Shown: piece after piece, positions 1 through 6,906 of the stretch
Layout of the letters: each line of letters begins with the position of its first letter
How positions within the stretch are numbered: position 1 is the first letter of the stretch
From: Beijerinckiaceae bacterium
Lineage (GTDB): Bacteria > Pseudomonadota > Alphaproteobacteria > Rhizobiales > Beijerinckiaceae
DNA length: 6,906 nucleotides
Assembly (NCBI GenBank): GCA_947458675.1
Contig: CANHAW010000112.1
Location: forward strand, 1-6,906
Direction of reading: 5' to 3'
Made by a program: the position numbers and the translations under genes
Notes under the pieces: generated by a model
Told to the model about the DNA's origin: nothing
What the model saw: only the letters and a program-made list of their open reading frames with translations
The model's database searches: none

Positions 1-110
1 CGAGAAGGGCCAAGGACGAGCGCGCATGGGACAAGATTAGGGCGGCCCATGCGGGGCGTCAAAGGGCGGGATGCCGCCATGCCCATCACAAGGCAGGGAA
101 GACAGGCTTC
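1..110. other. Left edge, no supported gene
   Basis: I see no convincing gene here. A minus-strand frame starting with ATG at 86 (second ATG at 80) stays open to the window edge and could be the start of a gene lying to the left, but no Shine-Dalgarno sequence precedes it and the short peptide is not recognisable. On the plus strand, one frame reaches a TAG at 38-40 and could be the tail of a gene entering from outside. Neither can be decided without the flanking sequence. Confidence 0.4.
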
Positions 111-142
111 AAAAGAAAAAGCCCCGGCAGGCCGGGGCTTTT
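111..142 (-). terminator. Intrinsic terminator of rpmJ
   Basis: The seven-base arms GCCCCGG (121-127) and CCGGGGC (132-138) pair around a four-base loop. On the minus strand the stem is followed by a T-rich tail (TTTTTCTTTT, complement of 111-120), 23 bases after the rpmJ stop. The plus-strand side also has four Ts (139-142), so it could act in both directions. A GC stem plus U tract is the standard Rho-independent form. Confidence 0.85.
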
Positions 143-164
143 CAGACAAGACCGGAAAGGGCGA

Positions 165-290
165 TCAGCCCTGGCGCGCCTTGAAGCGCTTCTGGGTCTT
201 GTTGATGATGTAGACGCGGCCCTTGCGGCGCACGATCTGGTTGTCGCGATGGCGACCACGCAGAGATTTCAAAGAGTTACGGACCTTCAT
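165..290 (-). CDS. rpmJ: 50S ribosomal protein L36 (bL36), zinc-free type
   Basis: This 41-residue, very basic protein is a component of the large ribosomal subunit. It begins [14 protein letters not shown] and ends [11 protein letters not shown], with the central [12 protein letters not shown] stretch typical of alphaproteobacterial L36. It contains no cysteine, so the Cys-Cys-Cys-His zinc site of the classical form is absent. That makes it the C-minus (YkgO-like) variant, which in many alphaproteobacteria is the only L36. The frame could be extended upstream to an ATG at 443, but family length and a GGGGA ribosome binding site five bases before position 290 fix the start there. It appears to be a single-gene unit: a terminator follows, and the divergent neighbour is a metabolic gene, not a ribosomal one. 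Confidence 0.95.
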   Translation of the reverse strand: MKVRNSLKSLRGRHRDNQIVRRKGRVYIINKTQKRFKARQG

Positions 291-350
291 GATCGTCCCC
301 GAACAGGTTTTGAGGCAGGGAGCGACCCGCCTGGAAGTTTTCGTGCGGCG

Positions 351-379
351 TCTATGCCCCATTTGGCTCTCCGGATCAA
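351..379 (-). promoter_or_regulatory. Candidate rpmJ promoter
   Basis: On the minus strand a TTGATC box (complement of 374-379) and a CATAGA box (complement of 351-356) are separated by exactly 17 bases. This resembles a housekeeping sigma promoter with a good -35 and a poor -10. Transcription would begin near 344, giving a leader of roughly 54 bases before rpmJ. I found no comparably spaced pair on the plus strand for the divergent hydratase. This is inferred from pattern only. Confidence 0.35.
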
Positions 380-436
380 CCCGAAAGTGGCTATTGTCCC
401 GCTCTGTCACCGAATCGCGCTCAATCCGGAACGTCC

Positions 437-1180
437 ATGCCAAGCCATCCCCTTGCCACAGCCCTGTCCGCCGCCCGCCTCACCCGTCTTCCCCATGTGT
501 GGACGCAGGCCGATGGCCCCAATGACCAGATGCAGGCCTATCGCATTCAGGCCGAGACGGCCGCTCTGGTGGGGTCGCGCCCGATCGGCTGGAAAACCGG
601 GTTCGACCCAAAGGGCGCACCAATCGCTGGACCCCTGCTTGCCTGCGACATGCGGGAGAATGGCGGCATCTATTATCTGGCGCCGGGCGAGGAAGTGATT
701 GTCGAGGTCGAATTTGCCATTCGCCTCGCCCGCGATCTTCCGCGCGGCCAGACTTTTTCAGTGGCGGATATTCTGGCGGCAACAGGCGAGATTCTGGTCG
801 CCATCGAACTGGTGGGCACGCGCTATGCGAATTTCGATCATGTGCCCTTTGCCGCCCGATTGGCCGACAATCTCAACCATGCGGCCTTTGTACCGGGCGA
901 AGGCCGCAGGGATGTCAGCGCGGTGCCGCGCAAGGGGCAGACACTTCGCCTGATTGTGGATGGCGCCTGCGTGGCCGAACATGCCGCCGTTCATGGCGAT
1001 GATGAGCCGCTGAAAGCCGTCGCAGCTTTTGCAAGCCAGCAGCCCGACACGAGTGAGGAATTGCGCGCCGGGCAATTCATCACCACGGGCTCGCTGAACA
1101 AGATTTTTCGCCTGTCGCGAGCAGCCCAGATCGTGGCCGAGATCGAGGGGCTTGGGCGCGCAAGGCTCGATCTTGCATAA
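437..1180 (+). CDS. 2-keto-4-pentenoate hydratase (MhpD)/fumarylacetoacetase-like protein
   Basis: This 247-residue cytoplasmic enzyme belongs to the MhpD branch of the fumarylacetoacetate hydrolase fold. Members use a divalent metal to hydrate, hydrolyse or decarboxylate 2-oxo acids, often late in meta-cleavage pathways of aromatic compounds. Visible family motifs are IGWKTG (50-55, with the conserved Lys53), [14 protein letters not shown] (89-102), AIELVGTRY (122-130), [12 protein letters not shown] (209-220) and AEIEGLG (234-240). Glu90, Glu92 and Glu124 fit the three metal ligands of MhpD. It is about 20 residues shorter than E. coli MhpD, mostly at the N-terminus. The ATG at 437 has only a weak GGA (428-430) upstream. 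No ring-cleavage or aldolase genes are nearby, so the substrate is unknown. A related oxaloacetate- or acylpyruvate-type activity cannot be excluded. Confidence 0.85.
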   Translation: MPSHPLATALSAARLTRLPHVWTQADGPNDQMQAYRIQAETAALVGSRPIGWKTGFDPKGAPIAGPLLACDMRENGGIYYLAPGEEVIVEVEFAIRLARDLPRGQTFSVADILAATGEILVAIELVGTRYANFDHVPFAARLADNLNHAAFVPGEGRRDVSAVPRKGQTLRLIVDGACVAEHAAVHGDDEPLKAVAAFASQQPDTSEELRAGQFITTGSLNKIFRLSRAAQIVAEIEGLGRARLDLA

Positions 1181-1181
1181 A

Positions 1182-1209
1182 AAAACCCCCGCTCTGCAGC
1201 GGGGGTTTT
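1182..1209. terminator. Bidirectional terminator between convergent genes
   Basis: CCCCCGCT (1186-1193) and AGCGGGGG (1198-1205) form a perfect 8-bp stem with the loop CTGC, flanked by AAAA on the left and TTTT on the right. It starts directly after the hydratase stop on the plus strand and lies 22 bases after the receptor stop on the minus strand. The symmetric A and T tracts let it end transcription from both sides. Confidence 0.9.
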
Positions 1210-1231
1210 GCAGCCATTGGCGCAGGGCCGA

Positions 1232-2281
1232 TCATGTCGGGGGCGAGATGATTTCCTTGGCGCGCTTGATTGTCTCTTTTGGCGTGGCAAAAAGTTTTTC
1301 GACCACTTCCTGCACGCGCTCGCCTGATGAGGGGAGAATATCGAGGCGGCTCTTTTCCGCATCATTGAGGAAATCGGGATCCTTCACGGTCTTCATGAAG
1401 GCTTCACGCAAGACTTTCACCTGGGCCGGATTGGCGCCCGGAGGGGCAATATAGGGCCGGCCGAAAATCTGCTGACTGAAGACCATTTCGACCGCCTTGC
1501 GATCAGCCTCGCTCTTGATGAATTGCCACAGATTCGGCACGCCGAGCTGATCGAGCTCAGGTTCGGAATCGAGACCGTTCTGAACGAGAATATTGATCTT
1601 TTTCTCTTTCACCCAGGCCGGACGCTGCGACTTCAGGCTCGACCAGTCGAGACCGCACATGCCATCGACCTCGCCGCGCTCCATGGCGAGGAAAATATCG
1701 ACCGTGCCCTTGTAGCCGCTGACGACGTCGAATTGCGCGCCGGCCGTGTTGCGATGGAGGAAGGCATAATCGCGCGTCGAGCCGCCTGCCGCGCTGGCGC
1801 CGATGACGACGCGATTCTTCTGCGCATCTTCGAAAGTCTTGATCTTGGATGAGCCGAAGGTGACGCAGACACGCGTGCCGCTATCGGCGCTGCCCAGATA
1901 GACGAATTTGGTCGGATCGAAGAGGCCCTGCTGCTTTTCTTCCAGCAAAGGCCCGATGATGACGCCGGGGAAGAGCGCGCCGATCATTGTGCCGTCCTTG
2001 GGCGCAACGGAAGAGAGATAGGCCGCTGCCGTGCCCGAGCCGGCGCCGGGCTGATTGCGCGCAATGAAGGTCGGATTGCCGGGGATGAACCGGCCCATGT
2101 GGCGCGACAGCGAGCGCGCATAAAGATCGTAGCCGCCCCCTGCATCGCCGCCGATCAGAAAGACGATCTGCTTGCCGGCATAAAAATCATTGGCGGAAGC
2201 CGGCGCGGCAAGAAGACCAAGCGCAGTGCCGACGGCGGCGACCATGACGCGGAACGAAGAGCTCCGGCGAATGAATGACAT
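1232..2281 (-). CDS. Tripartite tricarboxylate transporter (TctC/Bug) substrate-binding protein
   Basis: This 349-residue periplasmic receptor binds small carboxylates or related solutes for TctABC-type secondary uptake. A signal peptide is clear: basic MSFIRR, a hydrophobic core at about 12-28, and a likely cut after APASA (residue 30). The mature part carries Bug landmarks: GGGYDLYARSL (48-58), ARNQPGAGSGTAAAYL (74-89), PKDGTMIGAL (94-103) and the GYKGTVD loop (189-195) followed by GEVDG. Length is slightly above the usual 320-330. The frame extends to an ATG at 2323, but GAGGGAG seven bases before 2281 and the signal peptide favour the shorter form. Cys139 and Cys209 could form a disulphide. 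No tctA/tctB genes are present, so it is an orphan receptor, common for this family. The ligand cannot be read from sequence. Confidence 0.9.
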   Translation of the reverse strand: MSFIRRSSSFRVMVAAVGTALGLLAAPASANDFYAGKQIVFLIGGDAGGGYDLYARSLSRHMGRFIPGNPTFIARNQPGAGSGTAAAYLSSVAPKDGTMIGALFPGVIIGPLLEEKQQGLFDPTKFVYLGSADSGTRVCVTFGSSKIKTFEDAQKNRVVIGASAAGGSTRDYAFLHRNTAGAQFDVVSGYKGTVDIFLAMERGEVDGMCGLDWSSLKSQRPAWVKEKKINILVQNGLDSEPELDQLGVPNLWQFIKSEADRKAVEMVFSQQIFGRPYIAPPGANPAQVKVLREAFMKTVKDPDFLNDAEKSRLDILPSSGERVQEVVEKLFATPKETIKRAKEIISPPT

Positions 2282-2287
2282 TGTGAC

Positions 2288-2295
2288 GCTCCCTC
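2288..2295 (-). promoter_or_regulatory. Ribosome binding site fixing the receptor start
   Basis: On the minus strand GAGGGAGC lies about seven bases ahead of the ATG at 2281, a strong match to the anti-Shine-Dalgarno sequence. The alternative in-frame ATGs at 2323 and 2314 have no such site, and using them would put 11 or 14 extra residues in front of a normal signal peptide. Confidence 0.8.
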
Positions 2296-2343
2296 TTACG
2301 ACCGGCGGAGCCATTGACGACATCTTCGACCGGTCTTGCGGAA

Positions 2344-2372
2344 TTTATCCCGGAAATGGGCCCGACACGCAA
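2344..2372 (-). promoter_or_regulatory. Candidate promoter of the Bug receptor gene
   Basis: On the minus strand TTGCGT (complement of 2367-2372) and GATAAA (complement of 2344-2349) are 17 bases apart. This is a weak but correctly spaced -35/-10 pair. Transcription would start near 2337, leaving a leader of about 55 bases. It lies just beyond the terminator-like hairpin at 2394-2424, consistent with the receptor having its own transcript. The heptamer CGACCGG occurs twice within the leader (2299-2305 and 2327-2333), which may be chance. Confidence 0.35.
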
Positions 2373-2382
2373 CTCACGTCCC

Positions 2383-2424
2383 TGAAAACAACAATCCCGC
2401 ATCGCCTTTGGGGCGACGCGGGAT
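2383..2424 (-). terminator. Intrinsic terminator in the gap before the receptor gene
   Basis: Arms 2394-2406 and 2412-2424 pair over 12 of 13 positions (ATCCCGC and TCGCC blocks with one A/C mismatch) around a five-base loop. On the minus strand the stem is followed by the T-rich run TTGTTGTTTTC. The stem and U-rich tail fit a Rho-independent terminator reading leftwards. It sits 186 bases after the chemoreceptor stop, so it could end that transcript or a separate small RNA. Confidence 0.75.
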
Positions 2425-2489
2425 CGAAGACCCCGAAAGGGGCTGAACTGGCGGGAATACGCGAGACTCAATTTCCCGGCGCCCAAATT
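2385..2489 (-). ncRNA. Possible small RNA gene between chemoreceptor and receptor
   Basis: About 105 bases on the minus strand could fold into three successive hairpins: CGGGAA/TTCCCG (2452-2457 with 2473-2478), CCCC/GGGG around a four-base loop (2431-2442), and the terminator stem at 2394-2424 with its U-rich tail. A weak promoter-like pair, TTGGAG (complement of 2519-2524) and GATATC (2496-2501), has 17-base spacing and would start transcription near 2489. No open reading frame of note lies inside, and I do not recognise a named RNA family. The alternative is simply the 3' untranslated region of the chemoreceptor mRNA, possibly processed. Confidence 0.3.
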
Positions 2490-2502
2490 GCGCCAGATAT
2501 CT

Positions 2503-2517
2503 CTAACGTAGGGTTAA
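2503..2517 (-). promoter_or_regulatory. CtrA-box-like sequence
   Basis: The minus strand reads TTAACCCTACGTTAG, which is TTAA, seven bases, then TTAG. The CtrA consensus in alphaproteobacteria is TTAA-N7-TTAA, so seven of eight specified bases match. It falls inside the spacer of the weak promoter-like pair at 2496-2524, where a bound regulator would compete with or position RNA polymerase. A single near-match is weak evidence. Confidence 0.25.
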
Positions 2518-2570
2518 GCTCCAAGGCCGCCCGGCATGGCGGGTGCAAAAGCATTGACCTGCCTTCTGGC

Positions 2571-2603
2571 GAGGAGGGGCGGCCCGAAGGCCACCCCGTC
2601 CTC
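2571..2603 (-). terminator. Hairpin with UUCG loop behind the chemoreceptor gene
   Basis: On the minus strand, seven bases after the chemoreceptor stop, GAGGACGGGGTGGCC and GGCCGCCCCTCCTC form a stem of about 13 pairs with one bulged C and one mismatch, closed by the very stable C(UUCG)G tetraloop. No T-rich run follows, so it may work as a 3' stabiliser, a pause site or an imperfect terminator rather than a classical Rho-independent one. Confidence 0.55.
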
Positions 2604-2609
2604 TTTGCC

Positions 2610-4487
2610 TCAGCGACCGAAGGCCGCCGCAATTTTTTGGCTGAAGGAGCGCACCGGCGGATCGTTGGGCGTGGAATCGGCCCTTGCCAGACCAACCGCA
2701 CGCGCAGCGCCATCCAAGGTGAATTTGGCGACCAGCCGGCCCAGATCATTGGCCTTGTCGGTCAAGGAATGGCTGGCATTGGTCGTTTGATCGACCATGG
2801 CGGCATTTTGCTGCGTGCTCTGATCCATCTGGTTCACCGCAGAATTGACCTCGCGCAGACTGACGGCCTGATCATGCGCGGAAGTGGCAATCGCCTCCAC
2901 CAAATGCGTGACGGCTGCAACCTGCTGGCCAATCGAGGTGAAGGCCTCACCCGTATGGCGCACAAGACCGACGCCCTGCTCGATCTGCGTGCTCGATGTC
3001 GAGATCAATCCTTTGATCGCCTTGGCGGCTTCGGTCGAGCGCTGGGCAAGGCCGCGCACTTCCTGCGCGACAATCGCAAAACCGCGCCCTGCTTCGCCCG
3101 CACGCGCGGCCTCAACGCCCGCATTGAGGGCAAGTAGATTGGTCTGGAACGCAATTTCATCGATCATGCCGATAATCTCGCCGATCTGGCGCGACGATTG
3201 TTCGATCGTATCCATGGCGGTGATTGCATCGCGCACAACCGTGCCCGAGCCATCGGCTTCCTGGCGCGCCGCAGTGACTGCGGCACGGGCCTTTTCTGAC
3301 ATTTCGGATGTCTTGCGCACCGCATCGACAATGCCATTGAGCGCCGCCGATGTCTGTTCGAGTGCAGCAGCCTGCTGCTCGGTGCGCCGGGCCAGATCAT
3401 CAGCCGCAGTCGTAATCTCGCGGGCTCCATTGTGAACCGAATCCGTGGCTGACGAAATCGATTTCAATGTTGCCGCCAGAGCCGTGATGGAGGCGTTGAA
3501 ATCATTCCGCAGCTTTTCATATTCGGGCGCCATGGGCTCATCGAGACGGAAGGCGAGATCGCCCCGCGCAATATGGTCGAGCCCCATGGCCAGAGCTTCA
3601 ATGACGCGCTGACGCCTGAGATCGGCTTCCTTTTCCAAAGCCTCGACGCGCTGACGCTCCGCCTCATTGGCGGCCCGCTGGTCTTCCTCGCGCTGGCGCG
3701 CCAGCTGGCGCTCCATGGCGCTCGTGCGGAACACGGCAACGGCATGGGCCATGACGCCGATTTCATCGGCACGCGCAGTGAAGGGGACTTCTTCATCATA
3801 AGTACCCTTGGCCAGACGCGACATATATTCAGCCATGCCAAGAATGGGGCGAATGACGCGATTGCGAATGGCGACAATGCCGAAGATCACGCCGATGAGG
3901 ACGAGGCCAGCCGTGGCAATCAGAATATTCTGCCACATGCCGCCGGCTGCCTGAGCCTCAGCCTCCGAACTGGCGAGGAATTTGTTTGCATCAATCACCA
4001 GCACATCCACGAGGCGACGGTGTTCGACATAATGCGCCGACAATTCCTTGATCGTGCGCTGAATGAGCTGCTGATCGGCGCGCGCGACTGCGGGCAGATA
4101 TTTGTCTTCCAACACGGTCCAGAATTTATCTGCCGCAGCGGAAGATGCAGCGACCTCCGATTTGAAGTGAGCCGGCAGTTCGCTGCGCGCCCAATGCGCA
4201 CGGCGGTCTTCGAAATCCTTGCGAAGCGGGGCGAAGCGCTTGCGCGCTTCTTCAAGCGTGACGCGCTCGTCGGCGATCAGATTGGCGTTGAGATAGGCCT
4301 CGATAATATAGAGCGGCGGCGGCAGCACATCGGCAACGAGATCTTTTCCGGCAATCATATTGCCGTAGGCGGACCCACCGACACGTAATTGCTGCAAGGA
4401 ATAAGTCGCTGCGCCAGCGATGATGAGACAGCCCAAGACAACGGCAAAACCGAATGTGTTGAGCGCGCGCGCAATGGTCAATTTCAT
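2610..4487 (-). CDS. Methyl-accepting chemotaxis protein
   Basis: This 625-residue inner-membrane chemoreceptor senses a periplasmic signal and controls the CheA kinase through CheW. Transmembrane segment 1 is at about 9-30, a mostly helical periplasmic domain at 31-185 and segment 2 at 186-208. HAMP domain 1 (209-262) contains RPILGMAEYMSRLAKG and ADEIGVMAHAVAVF. A charged coiled coil (255-298) leads to a second HAMP-like unit (294-345, GDLAFRLDEPMAPEYEKLRNDFN in register). The signalling domain spans about 350-590, with the kinase-control tip at 437-485: DEIAFQTNLLALNAGVEAAR followed by AGEAGRGFAIVAQEVRGLAQRS. The C-terminus has no NWETF-like tether for CheR/CheB. AGGAG lies five bases before the ATG. 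It is flanked by hairpins and is probably its own transcript. The ligand is unknown. Confidence 0.95.
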   Translation of the reverse strand: MKLTIARALNTFGFAVVLGCLIIAGAATYSLQQLRVGGSAYGNMIAGKDLVADVLPPPLYIIEAYLNANLIADERVTLEEARKRFAPLRKDFEDRRAHWARSELPAHFKSEVAASSAAADKFWTVLEDKYLPAVARADQQLIQRTIKELSAHYVEHRRLVDVLVIDANKFLASSEAEAQAAGGMWQNILIATAGLVLIGVIFGIVAIRNRVIRPILGMAEYMSRLAKGTYDEEVPFTARADEIGVMAHAVAVFRTSAMERQLARQREEDQRAANEAERQRVEALEKEADLRRQRVIEALAMGLDHIARGDLAFRLDEPMAPEYEKLRNDFNASITALAATLKSISSATDSVHNGAREITTAADDLARRTEQQAAALEQTSAALNGIVDAVRKTSEMSEKARAAVTAARQEADGSGTVVRDAITAMDTIEQSSRQIGEIIGMIDEIAFQTNLLALNAGVEAARAGEAGRGFAIVAQEVRGLAQRSTEAAKAIKGLISTSSTQIEQGVGLVRHTGEAFTSIGQQVAAVTHLVEAIATSAHDQAVSLREVNSAVNQMDQSTQQNAAMVDQTTNASHSLTDKANDLGRLVAKFTLDGAARAVGLARADSTPNDPPVRSFSQKIAAAFGR

Positions 4488-4513
4488 GACGACTCCTGTT
4501 GCCGCGAGGCAGA

Positions 4514-4543
4514 ATTAATTTTTCAAACAGGATCGTTCTACAA
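4514..4543 (-). promoter_or_regulatory. Candidate promoter of the chemoreceptor gene
   Basis: On the minus strand TTGTAG (complement of 4538-4543) and ATTAAT (complement of 4514-4519) are 18 bases apart in a stretch markedly richer in A and T than its surroundings. Transcription would start near 4507, leaving a short leader that contains the AGGAG ribosome binding site (4493-4497). Matches are only 3/6 and 4/6, so this is tentative. I found no sigma-54 type GG-N10-GC element. Confidence 0.3.
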
Positions 4544-4645
4544 CCTAAGCGTTACTTTTTTGATGACACCCAAAGGGGGTTTTGTCTCACTGCGAAACAA
4601 ACACCTGAAAAACAAGAGTTTCAGATCGTGTAGTAAATGAGCGGT

Positions 4646-4660
4646 TCAACTTGAAGTTGA
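4646..4660. promoter_or_regulatory. 15-bp perfect dyad, candidate operator
   Basis: TCAACTT and AAGTTGA are perfect inverted 7-base arms separated by one G. The single-base spacer makes an RNA hairpin of the full length impossible, whereas a dimeric DNA-binding protein could use it. It lies 18 bases upstream in plus coordinates of the terminator stem at 4678-4704 and about 160 bases before the chemoreceptor start. The regulator and the regulated gene are not identifiable here. Confidence 0.35.
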
Positions 4661-4666
4661 CCAATC

Positions 4667-4704
4667 CGAAAAAGCAAAAGGCTCCCGCAATTTGCGGGAG
4701 CCTT
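4667..4704 (-). terminator. Intrinsic terminator of the haem/propeller gene
   Basis: Arms AAGGCTCCCGCA (4678-4689) and TGCGGGAGCCTT (4693-4704) form a perfect 12-bp stem with a three-base loop. On the minus strand the stem is followed by a T-rich tail (TTTTGCTTTTTC). It sits 23 bases after the stop at 4728. This is the strongest terminator in the window and separates this gene from the chemoreceptor. Confidence 0.92.
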
Positions 4705-4727
4705 CCGTTATGTCACATGACGACAGA

Positions 4728-6872
4728 TTAATGCGCCAGTGGATTGGGACGCAGCTGGAAATGGGCTGCCAGCGGGCGCGAGCCCTTGCCGCCTTCGATC
4801 AGCCAGGGTGTGCGATCGCCATTGGCGGCCCAGATGCCACGGCCTTTCCAGCCGGCATTCGGATCGTCAATACGGCCATCGAGTCCCTTCGCGTAAAAGC
4901 CCATCGGATAGGGCACGCGCAGCACGACCATTTTGCCGTCCTTTTTCATCGCGATCAGACCATCATTGAGATTGCCGGTCGACACTGGCGTGTCTTCGCC
5001 AAGCCCGAATGTATTGTACTGATCGACCCAGGTGTAATAGCTCGACTCGGCGCTGTTATCGCCAATGCCTTCAAAGCCCGGACCCGGATATTTGTGGAAG
5101 CTCCAACCCTCAGGGCAATGATTGCCCGTGGCAGTCGGCCCATTCAGCGGCCCCTTGCATTTGCGACGGTCAAAGCTGCCCAGATGGCCCGAGGCCAGCG
5201 ACACCCACACGACGCCCTGCTTGTCGATGTCGGCACCACGCACGCCAAATCCCGGCGCAGGCACATTGTAGATTTCAGCCAGCGCCGTCTGCGAAGGATT
5301 GTCGCCGGGCACGACACGCACGACCGCGCCCGGATTGGAGCGGAACGAGCCCCAGACCGAACCATCCGTATGCGGCATGACAGCATAGAAACCGGCCACA
5401 ATGCGCTTGTCCTTGGTGGGATCGACCGCCTGGTTGGGCTCGACATAATCGTCGCGCTTGCCATTGCCATTCGTATCCAGAACCAGCGGCGTCCAGCCCT
5501 GCGCTCTTTGCGCATCGCCGGTTTCCAGCAGGATGCGCGTATTCAGCCAGCCGAGCACCGGCCCGCCGCCCGAACCCCAGACAATATTGTCCTTATCGTA
5601 ACCGAAGTTCAGATGATGGGTCTGGAAACAGGTGGGATAGGCATTCCATTGTTTCGTCTTCGGATCGTACATGGCGATGCGACGCTGCGAACGATCGAGC
5701 GGGAAGACCTTTGCTGAGGGATGATCCGAACCCTTCTTGCAGAAGTCCGGATTTTCAGACGGCGCACCGGTTGCCGCAAACCAGACACGGCCATCCTGAT
5801 CGAACATGCCATTATGATTATTGGCGCGCGTATCCCAGATTTTTTCATCGCCCCAATAGGCAGACGGTTGCAGCGGATCTTTCGAGGCCGCGTGGCCGGG
5901 GCCAAGCGCTTCGGGCGTACCGGGTGCGACCGTCATTTTCACTGTTGTGAATGTATTGGTCTTCACATCCATGATCGGCATGTCGTCGCCTGCATATTCA
6001 GGCGAACCATAGAGCGGGCCATAGCCATTGACGGTCGGCTTGCGACGGTCTGATGAGATCAGATCGTGGAGATATTTTTTCTCATCATACCAGTCGCGCA
6101 GAGTGACGACGATATTGCGCTCATCGCCCTGGGGACGAGACGGCTTGGCCTTGGGCAATTCGCCATTGGCGATGCGGTCGGTCCATTCGCCGAAATATTT
6201 ATACGGCACGCCGCCCAATTCACCGGCGAGAATATTCGTCATGCTCTCGCCAGATTGGCCCGCCTGTGTGCGACGAACCCAGGCATCGGCACCCGTTTCG
6301 AATTTTCCAAAAGCGGCAGGAATCGTGCGCGTCGACAATTGCCCGAGCTGATGACATCCCACGCAGCCGTTATTCTTCATCAGATTGAGCCAGTCGCTCT
6401 GACGGATTTTTTCAGGAATAGCGCCCTTGCCGCCAAATTGGTCGGCGCCGGGAATGCCCAGCATCGAATACCAATAGATCGCCGGATAATAATGCGCCGC
6501 GGCTGCCTCGCTCGGGGCAGGCTTGGCGGCGATGGAAACCAGACGTCCGGGCTCCAATTGCTGCTTGTCGGAATCGACAAGTCCGTAGCCGCGCGCCCAG
6601 ACATTATATTGGGCCTTGGGCAGATCGGGGATGACGAAACGTCCCTGATCGTCGGTGACGACGATCTTGATGTAACGCACCGGCAGATCGCGGGTCTCTG
6701 CTATGACCCAAACGCCCGCCTCAGGCCCATTCGGCCCGCGCACGACGCCGCCGATATCGTCGGCGTCAATATTGATCGATGGCATTTGCTGCGCTGACAC
6801 AGGGCCCCCAAGCCCAAGCGTCATCAAAGCAGCGACGATTCCGGCAATCGGCCGGCGATCCGCAAGGCTCAT
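4728..6872 (-). CDS. Secreted protein with carboxypeptidase-regulatory-like, c-type haem and Vgb-like propeller domains
   Basis: This 714-residue protein is exported by a signal peptide (basic MSLADRR, hydrophobic 8-25, likely cut after PVSA at 27). Residues 38-118 resemble a carboxypeptidase-regulatory-like beta-sandwich (GGVVRGPNGPEAGVWV, then DDQGRFVIPDLP). A single haem-binding CVGCH motif lies at 170-174; Met211 is a possible distal ligand. The remainder (about 285-700) repeats the D-x-G-x-x-W pattern of Vgb/NHL beta-propellers: DQDGRVW (358-364), DKDNIVW (426-432), TDGSVW (502-507), DKQGVVW (550-556), and GRGIW near 677-681. DTNGNGKRDD (466-475) looks like a calcium loop. Cys378, 415, 572 and 586 could form disulphides. 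GGAGG precedes the ATG by five bases. Likely a periplasmic redox or binding protein; the reaction is unknown, and I do not infer streptogramin lyase activity. Upstream promoter is outside or very close to the window edge. Confidence 0.8.
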   Translation of the reverse strand: MSLADRRPIAGIVAALMTLGLGGPVSAQQMPSINIDADDIGGVVRGPNGPEAGVWVIAETRDLPVRYIKIVVTDDQGRFVIPDLPKAQYNVWARGYGLVDSDKQQLEPGRLVSIAAKPAPSEAAAAHYYPAIYWYSMLGIPGADQFGGKGAIPEKIRQSDWLNLMKNNGCVGCHQLGQLSTRTIPAAFGKFETGADAWVRRTQAGQSGESMTNILAGELGGVPYKYFGEWTDRIANGELPKAKPSRPQGDERNIVVTLRDWYDEKKYLHDLISSDRRKPTVNGYGPLYGSPEYAGDDMPIMDVKTNTFTTVKMTVAPGTPEALGPGHAASKDPLQPSAYWGDEKIWDTRANNHNGMFDQDGRVWFAATGAPSENPDFCKKGSDHPSAKVFPLDRSQRRIAMYDPKTKQWNAYPTCFQTHHLNFGYDKDNIVWGSGGGPVLGWLNTRILLETGDAQRAQGWTPLVLDTNGNGKRDDYVEPNQAVDPTKDKRIVAGFYAVMPHTDGSVWGSFRSNPGAVVRVVPGDNPSQTALAEIYNVPAPGFGVRGADIDKQGVVWVSLASGHLGSFDRRKCKGPLNGPTATGNHCPEGWSFHKYPGPGFEGIGDNSAESSYYTWVDQYNTFGLGEDTPVSTGNLNDGLIAMKKDGKMVVLRVPYPMGFYAKGLDGRIDDPNAGWKGRGIWAANGDRTPWLIEGGKGSRPLAAHFQLRPNPLAH

Positions 6873-6906
6873 GTATCCCTCCCGCTCTTCACGTCTTCGT
6901 GCGTTC

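Overview
The window is GC-rich bacterial DNA, most likely from an alphaproteobacterium of the Hyphomicrobiales (Rhizobiales) type. The clues are the cysteine-free 41-residue L36 ribosomal protein, a methyl-accepting chemotaxis protein with two HAMP units, an orphan TctC/Bug-type binding protein, and TTG-type promoters with 17-bp spacers. The genus cannot be named from the sequence alone.

Layout from left to right: positions 1-110 hold no gene I can support. rpmJ (L36) lies at 165-290 on the minus strand, followed in its direction by an intrinsic terminator at 111-142. A 146-bp divergent spacer separates it from a plus-strand MhpD/fumarylacetoacetase-like hydratase (437-1180). That gene converges on a minus-strand periplasmic TctC/Bug solute receptor (1232-2281), and the two share a bidirectional terminator (1182-1209). 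A 328-bp gap (2282-2609) carries the receptor's ribosome binding site and candidate promoter, a row of hairpins that may be a small RNA gene with its own terminator, a CtrA-like box, and a UUCG-loop hairpin behind the next gene. A minus-strand transmembrane chemoreceptor follows (2610-4487). An AT-rich 240-bp gap (4488-4727) contains a 15-bp perfect dyad and a strong terminator. The last gene (4728-6872, minus) is a 714-residue secreted protein that combines a carboxypeptidase-regulatory-like domain, a c-type haem motif and a Vgb/NHL-like beta-propeller.

The genes do not look like one operon. Each long gene is followed by a hairpin or terminator and has its own leader, so they are probably transcribed singly. 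A loose common theme is sensing and handling of small organic compounds at the cell envelope: a solute receptor, a chemoreceptor, a periplasmic haem/propeller protein and a cytoplasmic hydratase for 2-oxo acids. No TctA/TctB membrane genes, ring-cleavage enzymes or dehydrogenase partners are visible, so a shared pathway is only a guess. The items most worth following up are the three-part cytochrome/propeller protein, the possible small RNA with an overlapping CtrA-like box, and the unexplained dyad at 4646-4660.
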